Source: an uncultured Myxococcales bacterium (GTDB lineage: Bacteria > Myxococcota_A > UBA9042). From it: a stretch of 64,000 nucleotides of DNA. The stretch's first letter is position 1. The number at the start of each line of letters is the position of its first letter. The DNA lies in contig CAIXGW010000010.1 of assembly GCA_903919145.1 (NCBI GenBank), forward strand, positions 24,788-88,787, in the 5' to 3' direction. The position numbers and the translations under genes are program-made. The notes under the pieces are model-generated. The model searched no databases and was not told where the DNA came from. It saw only the letters and a list, made by a program, of their open reading frames with translations. Shown piece after piece: positions 51,515 to 58,642 of the stretch.

Positions 51515-52621
51515 ATGGGTAGACGCAGCTCACATTGGCGGCGAATAGTTGGGGCAGCTTTGGCTGGCCTGGCTGCGGCTGTGCTGATGTTGATGGGGCT
51601 GGCCACACTGGTTCACCTGGACGGTCCTGCCAAGTCTGGCGCCGCCAAGGCCCAAGCGCAGGCCAGACGCGGCGCCGGCCAGCCGCTGAAAGTCGCCTCT
51701 AGGCTCAAGTTTCTGCCTGCCAAGCCCAAGCCGGCAGAGCCGCCCAAGCCAAAGCCGGATCCGCAGGAAGAGGCGCTCAACGGCCAGGTGGTAGAGACCG
51801 CGCGCCCAGAGCGAGAGCAAGCGCCCAAGAACGCCAAGTACCTGGGTCGCTATGACATGAGCGTGACCAAGGAGACCAAAGCCAGCGGGCGCAAGGCCCA
51901 GGGCCGCGATCTCGGGCGTATCGCCATAGCCAATCCTTCTTCTCTGCAGAGCCCCCAGTCGACCAGCCGCGACCCCACCCAGCTGCCGCCCCAGGCCGCA
52001 CGGGCGGCGCAGAGCACTGGCGGGCCAGCGCAGCCAGCGGTAGAGGCCCACGCCGGCCCAGGAGCCGGGCAGGCGCCGCAGCCAGAGCGCCAAGCTGGCC
52101 AGAGCGGCTCGGTGGTGCTGCGCGGGGCCGACAACGGCCTGCTGCTGCCTTCGACCTCGCCGGGCAACGTGCTGCGCAACTTGCAGGCGCTGTCTGGGGC
52201 TCCGGGCTCCAACGACTACCTGCCCGATGTCGAAGACGAAGGCGACACCAACCTGCTCAACACCCGCAAGTTCCGCTACTGGGACTATTTTCAGCGGGTG
52301 AAAGACCGGGTGTCGCAAGAGTGGGAGCCGGGGCGCATCTGGCGCGAGCGCGACCCGACCGGTCAGCGCTACGGGGTCAAGAACCGCCTGACGATTGTCC
52401 GCGTGACCCTGGACCCTGAGGGAGCCCTCAAACAATTGCGCGTCGCCAAAGAATCTGGCCTTGAGTTCCTTGACGACGAGGCGCGGCGCGCCTTTGCTGC
52501 TGCCAGCCCCTTCCCCAATCCGCCGGTGGGCCTGCGCAACGATCGCGGAGAAATCGAATTCCAGTTCGGCTTTCTGTTTGAGATCTCAACGCAGCGCTTC
52601 AAAATGCGCGGGTGGCAATAG
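51515..52621 (+). CDS. TonB-family energy-transducing protein
   Basis: 368 residues. One N-terminal membrane helix (IVGAALAGLAAAVLMLMGLA, ~10-30), then Pro/Lys-rich (PKPAEPPKPKPDP) and Gln/Pro/Ala/Gly-rich periplasmic segments, then a C-terminal domain (~260-368) with NRLTIVRVTLDPEGALKQLR, LEFLDDEARRAFAAASPFPNPP and EIEFQFGFLFEI, which is the TonB C-terminal fold. TonB couples the proton-motive force (through ExbB/ExbD, not in this window) to outer-membrane receptors. The long spacer would reach across a wide periplasm. No receptor gene lies adjacent. The start is weakly supported (GGACGG upstream). Confidence 0.85.
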   Translation: MGRRSSHWRRIVGAALAGLAAAVLMLMGLATLVHLDGPAKSGAAKAQAQARRGAGQPLKVASRLKFLPAKPKPAEPPKPKPDPQEEALNGQVVETARPEREQAPKNAKYLGRYDMSVTKETKASGRKAQGRDLGRIAIANPSSLQSPQSTSRDPTQLPPQAARAAQSTGGPAQPAVEAHAGPGAGQAPQPERQAGQSGSVVLRGADNGLLLPSTSPGNVLRNLQALSGAPGSNDYLPDVEDEGDTNLLNTRKFRYWDYFQRVKDRVSQEWEPGRIWRERDPTGQRYGVKNRLTIVRVTLDPEGALKQLRVAKESGLEFLDDEARRAFAAASPFPNPPVGLRNDRGEIEFQFGFLFEISTQRFKMRGWQ

Positions 52622-52702
52622 GGCTCTCCAGAACCCAACGGTGCTGGGGCGGCCGCTTGGCGATTGCCAAGTAGCGCGAGTCTCTCGTACCCAGGATTTC
52701 CT

Positions 52703-54262
52703 TTGCATTTCAGCGGACAATGGCTAAGACGCTTGGTCGCCTTGGCGGCGGCAGTGTGGCTAATCAGCGGCCCGGTACCAGCGCTTTCGGCACCGGCGCT
52801 GCCTGCCGCGTCGCCGCCCAGGCAGTCGGTCTATAGCGGCGGCCTGGAGCTGCGCGTCCACCTGCACGAAGTGGATGACGACCGCCGCGAGCCGCTGACC
52901 AAGGCGGTCAAGGAGGCCGCCGACAATGTGCAGGCCTACCTGCGCAGCGGCTTGGACGGCGCCGTCGACATCGATCTGGTCGGCAGCGAGGATGCGTTTT
53001 CTGAGGTGATGGCCAAGCACTCTGTGTCAGGCTGGGACGAGCGGTGGCTGGCCGGCCTGGCGATGCTGCAAGAGCGGCGGATCATCGTGCACGTCAACGG
53101 CACCCGCGCCCTGACCACCCGCGAAACCCTGGAGCATGAGCTGGTGCACGTGGGGCTGCACAGCGCCAGTGGCGGGCGCTACCTGCCCGCCTGGTACCAA
53201 GAAGGGGTGGCGACACTGCTGGCCGGCGAGGCGACCTTTGAGCGCATGCGCGATCTGGCGGGAGCGGCGCCGCTGGGCCAGCTAGAGAGCTTGGCCAATC
53301 TCAATGAGGGCTTCCACGGCAGCCAGGTGGCCCGCCAGCGCGCCTACGCCACCGCCGCCGGTTTTCTGCAGTTTGCCACCCGGCGGGCTGGCGGCATTGG
53401 CGCCATTGGCGACCTGCAAAAGCGTCTGCAGGAAGGCGCCGCGCTAGAGCGGGCTTTTGCCATGACCTTTGGCGCGCCGCCGGCCGACCTGTACGCCGTC
53501 TACGCAGCGCAGATCCAAGCCAGCGCTTCGGCCTGGGCGGTGCTGCTGTCAGACAATGCCATCTGGTCTGTGATCTCGCTGCTCGGCATGTTTGCCATGC
53601 TGCAGGCCTATCGCAACCGACCGCGGCCAGAGAGGGCCGCCGGCGACAGTGGCGAAGAGGACGAGCCCATCGATCTGGAGGCCATCGCCGCCGCCGGCCA
53701 ACAGGCGCTGCGCCGGCCGTGGCACGCAGCGCAGCTCGCCCGCGACCGCAGTAGCCTCAACCCCATGGATGCCTTGGGTGAACGCGCCGATGCGGCCGTC
53801 CTTGCCGCGTTGGACCCCTGGCAGGAGGCACAGCCTCTGGGCGAAGGTGCCACTGAAGCCCCCGGCGGCGAACCGGGCGAGGCCCCTGGCAGAGCCCAAG
53901 TCGACGGCGACGACAGCGGCAACGAGGTCAACGGCAACGAGGGCAACGACGACAACGGCAACGACGACAACGGCAACGGCAACGCGCACCGTGCGCTGGG
54001 GCCTAAGCTTGCCAGCGGCCCCACCCAGCGGCAGCCAATAGAGGACCAATTTTCAGGCTTTGCAGTCCACGCCGCCCTACCCACGGGCCACGGCGATCGC
54101 CCGCCGCGCCCCTGGCATATCCGTGATTTTACAAAGGAGCCCCTTCGCGTGGCCCTGCATCCCAGCGCCACCGAGGCCGCCGACGCAGAACTTCTAGAAC
54201 CTGCCGAGCCGCCAGAGATAACTAGCGACACCACCGAGCCCTGGCCGCGAACCTTGCATTGA
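52703..54262 (+). CDS. membrane-anchored HExxH metallopeptidase, extended C-terminus
   Basis: 519 residues. TTG 52703 is preferred: AGGA lies 6 bases upstream and it begins a sensible signal peptide (LRRLVALAAAVWLISG...PALSA). Catalytic motif HELVHVGLH at about residues 140-148 (two His ligands, catalytic Glu) with a third-ligand Glu candidate in AWYQEGVATLLAGE, as in gluzincins of the peptidase MA type. A membrane segment (NAIWSVISLLGMFAMLQAY, ~275-293) follows, then a long acidic, low-complexity C-terminal part with an Asn/Asp/Gly repeat (GNDDNGNDDNGN) near residues 415-430. The catalytic domain therefore lies outside the membrane. The substrate is unknown. Confidence 0.75.
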   Translation: MHFSGQWLRRLVALAAAVWLISGPVPALSAPALPAASPPRQSVYSGGLELRVHLHEVDDDRREPLTKAVKEAADNVQAYLRSGLDGAVDIDLVGSEDAFSEVMAKHSVSGWDERWLAGLAMLQERRIIVHVNGTRALTTRETLEHELVHVGLHSASGGRYLPAWYQEGVATLLAGEATFERMRDLAGAAPLGQLESLANLNEGFHGSQVARQRAYATAAGFLQFATRRAGGIGAIGDLQKRLQEGAALERAFAMTFGAPPADLYAVYAAQIQASASAWAVLLSDNAIWSVISLLGMFAMLQAYRNRPRPERAAGDSGEEDEPIDLEAIAAAGQQALRRPWHAAQLARDRSSLNPMDALGERADAAVLAALDPWQEAQPLGEGATEAPGGEPGEAPGRAQVDGDDSGNEVNGNEGNDDNGNDDNGNGNAHRALGPKLASGPTQRQPIEDQFSGFAVHAALPTGHGDRPPRPWHIRDFTKEPLRVALHPSATEAADAELLEPAEPPEITSDTTEPWPRTLH

Positions 54263-54313
54263 CCCCTCGCAAAACCGCGGCGTATAAGCCAGTTCCTCTC
54301 CGTCTGGGCGGCC

Positions 54314-55519
54314 ATGCAACCAACGTCTCTTCACCTCCATCAGCTGCGCCGCGACCACATGCGGATCCTGGTCCAGGCGGTGGAGTATGTGCAGCAGCAG
54401 CTGAGCGAGCCGGCGGTACTCGCCGCCGCTTCTGGTTGGTTTCACCTGCGGTTGCGCAGCGGGGCGGCCCTGGAGTCGCTGCTGGTCGACCGCGGCGCCG
54501 ACGTCGAGTTCTACCCGTGGCTGGCTTGGGACGCGCCGCTGGAGGGCGGGCCCCTTGGCAGCCATCTGGCCGAACAGCTGCCCGCCGGACGCGATCGAGC
54601 GATCCTGCAGGCCCTGCTGGATTGTCCGCCGCGGACCTACAAAGTCTCAGAAATCTTGGAAGATGGCGCGGCACTGCTGTGCTTGAGCAAGTCGGGGCCT
54701 AGCGACGCCATCACCGTGCACGAGCCGGTCCTGGCCAAGCTGGCGCAAGTAGGCGAATTGTTGGTCGCGCGGCTGCCGCTGGTCGATGGCCAGCACTTGA
54801 TGGACGCCGTGCACGCCACCCTGCCGGCCCGCTGTGCTCGCGCCATGACCGCAGCCCAGGCCCAGGCCGATACCCTGCCCCGCGCCGACCAGCTGCGCTT
54901 CTTGCTCCATGCCGCCCGCCGCAGCGTGGCCAAAACCGTGCCCATCGCCAAGGCGCCAATGGCAGAGCGCACCCGCCGCACCACCCTGGTGCTGCGCATC
55001 GCCGACGATACCGCCGCTCAGCAACTGCTGATGCAGCAGTGTGCCGCCGGCCTGCTAGAACGCCTGACGCCGCGCAGCTTTGCCTTGACCCCCGCGTGCC
55101 AAGGGCCGGCGGGAGCCGTGCTGCGGCTGCACGGCACGCGCCTGCACGCCAGCACCGTCCAACCCGACCGCATCGACGATCTGCACGCCGCAGTGGCCCG
55201 CTGGCTGCCGCAGGCCCAGCTGCAAATGACTCTGCACCGCGATCTGGGGCCACTGTTTGATGCCGGCACCCACCAACGCGGCGACGCCGATCAGTGGCGG
55301 CGCTTGGCCGGCGACTGGCTGTGCGAGGTCCTGGCCGGCTTCTCTGAGACGCCGCAACCGGGCCTGGGCGGAGCGACGCCGCGGCTGCTGGCCCAGACCG
55401 CCAGGGGCCGCCAGCAGATCCGCGCATGGCTGCGTGTCGCCTCGACCGTCGCCGCGCTAGCAGAGCCGCGCTACCAGCGCATGCTCGACCGCCTGAGCCG
55501 CGATCTGCTCCAGGCGTAG
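54314..55519 (+). CDS. hypothetical protein
   Basis: 401 residues, starting MQPTSLHLHQLRRDHMRIL; no signal peptide or membrane segment. Mixed alpha/beta composition, rich in Arg/Leu/Ala, with a possible N-terminal helix pair (MRILVQAVEYVQQQLSE) and a middle stretch of helix (RADQLRFLLHAARRSVAKTV). I do not recognise a family or any catalytic motif. It begins 52 bases after the metallopeptidase stop and ends 11 bases before the stop of the convergent small gene. Real coding is supported by length and the absence of a competing frame. Confidence 0.65.
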   Translation: MQPTSLHLHQLRRDHMRILVQAVEYVQQQLSEPAVLAAASGWFHLRLRSGAALESLLVDRGADVEFYPWLAWDAPLEGGPLGSHLAEQLPAGRDRAILQALLDCPPRTYKVSEILEDGAALLCLSKSGPSDAITVHEPVLAKLAQVGELLVARLPLVDGQHLMDAVHATLPARCARAMTAAQAQADTLPRADQLRFLLHAARRSVAKTVPIAKAPMAERTRRTTLVLRIADDTAAQQLLMQQCAAGLLERLTPRSFALTPACQGPAGAVLRLHGTRLHASTVQPDRIDDLHAAVARWLPQAQLQMTLHRDLGPLFDAGTHQRGDADQWRRLAGDWLCEVLAGFSETPQPGLGGATPRLLAQTARGRQQIRAWLRVASTVAALAEPRYQRMLDRLSRDLLQA

Positions 55520-55529
55520 CTCCAAGCGC

Positions 55530-55817
55530 TCAGCCGTCTTCAGGCTCAAAAGCTTTGCAGAACTGCGCAATTCCCGCAGCATCGACGACCTCAAAGGGCT
55601 CTGCCTGCAGCTCGCGATTGGGCCAGCCCAGCGAGCACAGGCCATCGCGGCAGACAAACGCGCAGTCAGAGCAGCGGTAGATCAGCCGCCAGCGCGCGGC
55701 ATCCTCCAGGAATTCGCGGCATACGCTGGCGCGGTCGCGGCCTTGCAAAAGGTCAGGTTGAAACGCGGGTTTGCGGCTGGCCTGCGAGCGCCGGCCAGAA
55801 GTGCCAAGCTTGCTCAT
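55530..55817 (-). CDS. small Cys-rich (zinc-ribbon-like) protein, hypothetical
   Basis: 95 residues from ATG 55815-55817. The core WRLIYRCSDCAFVCRDGLCSLG carries CxxC and CX3-4C pairs, a likely zinc-binding knuckle, plus a further Cys near the C-terminus (AQFCKAF). Its start overlaps the stop of the upstream gene by ATGA, so the two form a translationally coupled pair. The N-terminus is Ser/Arg-rich. No family recognised. Function might be structural or nucleic-acid binding. Confidence 0.6.
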   Translation of the reverse strand: MSKLGTSGRRSQASRKPAFQPDLLQGRDRASVCREFLEDAARWRLIYRCSDCAFVCRDGLCSLGWPNRELQAEPFEVVDAAGIAQFCKAFEPEDG

Positions 55818-56548
55818 GGCTGACCACACGCGCGCCGCACCGACGCCAACAGCTTCTGGTCCTCGCCGGTCTGCAGCCATTTCTCTGCAGCGGCCAGCCA
55901 GTGGCCTGCCTCGGCGGGTTGCGCCAGCGCGCGGATCAACAGCACCCGCAGCGCATCCTTGCTCTTGGCAACCACCGCAGCCGCGCTCGACCAGTTGCGG
56001 TCGGCCTGGGCGCGCGCTACGGCCAGGGCCACCAGCGCCGGTCCGTCGCCAGCAGCCGAGGCAATCATCTGAATTTGCGCCACTGCGGCCTCAGGTTGCT
56101 CAGCGCGGATGCAGGCATCGACCGCCAGAGACCGCCACGGCGCCGCTGGGGCAAAGCCTTCGGCCGCCACTTCAAGCACCGGCGTGGTTCCGCGTACTTT
56201 GGCGTCCAAGAACCGCTCGATGGCCTCCGTCTCGGCTTTTTTGCGCTCGGACCCAAAAAACAGCCGCGAGGCGGTCAGCATCAAGCCCTTCAGCTGACCA
56301 TCGCTCTGCGCACACGCCTTGCCCCACTGCTTGCGCTGGTAGGCCCGCAGGATGGGCTTGAGCTCCGCCGCAAACCACTCAGGCCGGTCCACAGAGCCGC
56401 GCAAAGGTTGGAGTTCTGCCGCCAGCGTCGTCTGAAATGCCACCGGAGTCGCCTGGCACGGCTGCGCCGCCAGGACCGCTGGGCCAGTCAAGCAGGCCAA
56501 CAGAACCTGCTGGAGTCTCTGTTGGCTTGTCCGTCGTTGTGGATGCAT
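55814..56548 (-). CDS. secreted hypothetical protein
   Basis: 244 residues from ATG 56546-56548 (GGGAG 7 bases upstream). The signal peptide MHPQRRTSQQRLQQVLLACL continues as TGPAVLAAQPCQATP, cleaved near QPCQA or possibly lipidated at the Cys. The mature part is helical with Ala/Leu/Glu repeats (AAVAQIQMIASAAGDGPALV, ALVALAVARAQADRNWSSAA), suggesting TPR-like or helical-bundle structure. It overlaps the small Cys-rich gene by 4 bases (ATGA). Divergent from the GldA-like ABC operon; the partner genes are not recognised. Confidence 0.6.
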   Translation of the reverse strand: MHPQRRTSQQRLQQVLLACLTGPAVLAAQPCQATPVAFQTTLAAELQPLRGSVDRPEWFAAELKPILRAYQRKQWGKACAQSDGQLKGLMLTASRLFFGSERKKAETEAIERFLDAKVRGTTPVLEVAAEGFAPAAPWRSLAVDACIRAEQPEAAVAQIQMIASAAGDGPALVALAVARAQADRNWSSAAAVVAKSKDALRVLLIRALAQPAEAGHWLAAAEKWLQTGEDQKLLASVRRACGQP

Positions 56549-56603
56549 GCCTCTCCCGGTGGCGCTTGGGGCCGTGGCCGCCGCGCTGGCGCCGCTGCCC
56601 TCC

Positions 56604-56631
56604 TTGACAGCCGACTGCGCCATCCTACTCT
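56604..56631 (+). promoter_or_regulatory. possible promoter for the GldA-type operon
   Basis: Perfect -35 TTGACA (56604-56609), a 16-base spacer, then TACTCT (56626-56631; 3 of 6 to TATAAT). About 180 bases before the gldA-like start and on its strand. The strong -35 makes it worth noting, but the -10 is poor. Confidence 0.4.
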
Positions 56632-56808
56632 GCCGGCGCCGCGTGCGACAGAGGCCAGCCGTGCATCGGCCCCAGGCCCTGGCAGAGTCCCGCACAGGCA
56701 ACCCAACTGAGGCTTTCGGCTAGCGCCCGCCAAGGACTGCCGAGGAATTGCGACGGCCCGCGCCGGCCCAGCCCGGGCCTATGCAGCCAACCGACGAAGT
56801 GGAGGACA

Positions 56809-57792
56809 ATGAGCGCCAACACCGTGATCAGAGTATCTAATTTGGTCAAACAGTACGACACCAAGACGGCGCTGGACGGCGTGAGCTTTGACGTGCACGG
56901 CGGCGAGATCCTGGGCCTGCTGGGCCCCAACGGCGCCGGCAAGTCGACCACCATGAAGATCCTGACCACCTACCTGACCGCCACCTCGGGCGAAGTCAGC
57001 GTGGACGGCATCGACGCCAACAGCGACCCGGTCAAAGTCCGCGCCATGCTTGGCTATCTGCCAGAGTCGACGCCCCTCTACGCCGACATGGTGGTTTACG
57101 ACTACCTGCACTACGTGGGGTCGATGCGCAATTTCGCCAAAGCCGACCTGCACAAGCGGATCGCCGAGGTGGTGCGCATGGTCGGACTGCAGGAGTACGT
57201 TGGCTTTCAGATCGCCAATCTTTCCAAAGGCTATAAGCAGCGCGTCGGCCTGGCGCAGGCCCTGCTGCACAATCCCAAAGTGCTGATTCTAGACGAGCCC
57301 ACCTCTGGCCTCGATCCCAACCAAATCGTCGAGATCCGCAACCTGATCCGCGAGCTGGGCAGCAACCACACCATCATCCTGTCTAGCCACAACTTAGCAG
57401 AAGTCCGGCAGATCTGTGATCGGGTGGTGATCATCCACCGCGGCAAGGTCGTGGCCGACGGCACCCTGGACGAGCTGGAAGGACGGGTCGCCGCCACCCA
57501 TCGGATCCTGCTGGGGGTGCAAGCGCCCGCTGGCAAAGAGACGGGCGGCCAGGCCGCGGCGGATCTGCTCTCCAGCCTGAAGGCGCTGCCCAGCGTGCTG
57601 TCGGCGCAGCTCAGCCACCAGTCCCAGGCGCCAGTGCCCCACGCGACCTACGAGCTGGAGGCCTCTAGCGACATCCGCGGCGAGCTGTTTCGCTGGGCCG
57701 AAGCCAAGGGCCACACCTTGCTGGAATTGCGTCGCAAAGACCTTGACTTGGAGGGAATCTTCCAGTCCCTGACCCAAGATGCCCAAGCCTAA
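56809..57792 (+). CDS. gldA: ABC transporter ATP-binding protein (GldA-like)
   Basis: 327 residues. Canonical ABC ATPase: Walker A GLLGPNGAGKSTTMK (~40), Q-loop region MLGYLPESTPLYADM, signature LSKGYKQRVGLAQALL, Walker B VLILDEPTSGLDPNQ, H-loop ILSSHNLAEV. The extra C-terminal ~80 residues after RVAATHRILLGVQ are a family-specific extension. The next three genes (permease, DUF-type auxiliary, DUF4340) complete the set first described in Bacteroidetes gliding (GldA/GldF/GldG), also found in Myxococcota. Energises a membrane complex whose substrate is not established. Gene symbol used by resemblance. Confidence 0.88.
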   Translation: MSANTVIRVSNLVKQYDTKTALDGVSFDVHGGEILGLLGPNGAGKSTTMKILTTYLTATSGEVSVDGIDANSDPVKVRAMLGYLPESTPLYADMVVYDYLHYVGSMRNFAKADLHKRIAEVVRMVGLQEYVGFQIANLSKGYKQRVGLAQALLHNPKVLILDEPTSGLDPNQIVEIRNLIRELGSNHTIILSSHNLAEVRQICDRVVIIHRGKVVADGTLDELEGRVAATHRILLGVQAPAGKETGGQAAADLLSSLKALPSVLSAQLSHQSQAPVPHATYELEASSDIRGELFRWAEAKGHTLLELRRKDLDLEGIFQSLTQDAQA

Positions 57793-57807
57793 GCCGGAGA
57801 AACAAGC

Positions 57808-58539
57808 ATGAACGCGGTGCTCACCTTGGCCCGCCGCGAATTGGCGGCCACTTTCGATTCGCCCATTGCCTACATCGCCGGAGCGGTGTTTCTGGTCGTG
57901 ACGGGCTTGCTGTTCTTCTTTGGCCACGATGGCACGGCCGATTTCTTTGCAGCCAGAGAAGCTACTTTGCGGCCGCTGTTTGAGTACGCGCCGTGGGTGA
58001 TGGCTGTCATTCTGCCGGCAGTCACCATGCGCCTGGTCGCCGAAGAGAAGAAGTCCGGCACCCTGGAGCTGCTGGTGACGCTGCCCATCACCGACCTGCA
58101 GATCGTCATGGGAAAGCTGCTGGGCGCCATCGGCTTTCTGGCCGTCACCCTGGCCGCCACCCTGGTGTTTCCCATCGCAGTGGCCACCATAGGTCACCCT
58201 GACCTGGGCGCCGTGGCCGGCGGCTACGTGGGCCTGCTGCTGATCGGCGTGGCGTTCTTGTCGCTGGGCCTGCTGACCTCGACTTGGACCCACAACCAGA
58301 TTATCGCGTTTATTGTCGGCCTGCTGTTGTGCGTCTTCTTCTGGACGGCCACCGACGCCCTGCTCAAAGTCGCCTTTGACCGGCCACCGCTGGCTCTGCA
58401 GCTGCTGAGCTTCAAGACCCAGTTTGACGACTTCACCAAGGGCGTTGTCGACTTGCGCAACGTTGTCTATTTCCTGTCGGTCTCGGCCGTGGCGGTCATT
58501 GGCTCGGTGTATTCGCTGCAATCGCGCCATTGGAAGTAG
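57808..58539 (+). CDS. gldF: ABC-2-type permease (GldF-like)
   Basis: 243 residues with six hydrophobic segments. The first is SPIAYIAGAVFLVVTGLLFF, preceded by ARRELAATFDSPIAY, the typical ABC-2 permease opening. A conserved cytosolic coupling segment RLVAEEKKSGTLELLVTLPITDLQIVMGK lies between helices two and three. It follows the ATPase gene by 15 bases, sharing its transcript. Forms the membrane channel of the complex. No signal peptide. Confidence 0.85.
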   Translation: MNAVLTLARRELAATFDSPIAYIAGAVFLVVTGLLFFFGHDGTADFFAAREATLRPLFEYAPWVMAVILPAVTMRLVAEEKKSGTLELLVTLPITDLQIVMGKLLGAIGFLAVTLAATLVFPIAVATIGHPDLGAVAGGYVGLLLIGVAFLSLGLLTSTWTHNQIIAFIVGLLLCVFFWTATDALLKVAFDRPPLALQLLSFKTQFDDFTKGVVDLRNVVYFLSVSAVAVIGSVYSLQSRHWK

Positions 58540-58642
58540 CCGAACGCTGAACTGTAGCTGCTCTGAGCCTGAACCGCTCGCACCGCTAGCCACCGCCATC
58601 GCCGCGCGCCCAGCTGAGGCCGCCGACCTGCGAGGAAAACCT

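Noticed and set aside
56449..56470. TGGCACGGCTGCG as a second sigma-54 promoter
   Set aside because: The -12 element is CGCC and the site is inside the coding region of the secreted hypothetical protein.
58424..58642. N-terminal extension of the GldG-like protein
   Set aside because: It overlaps the permease gene, is Arg/Ser/Cys-rich, and a good ribosome-binding site precedes the ATG at 58643.
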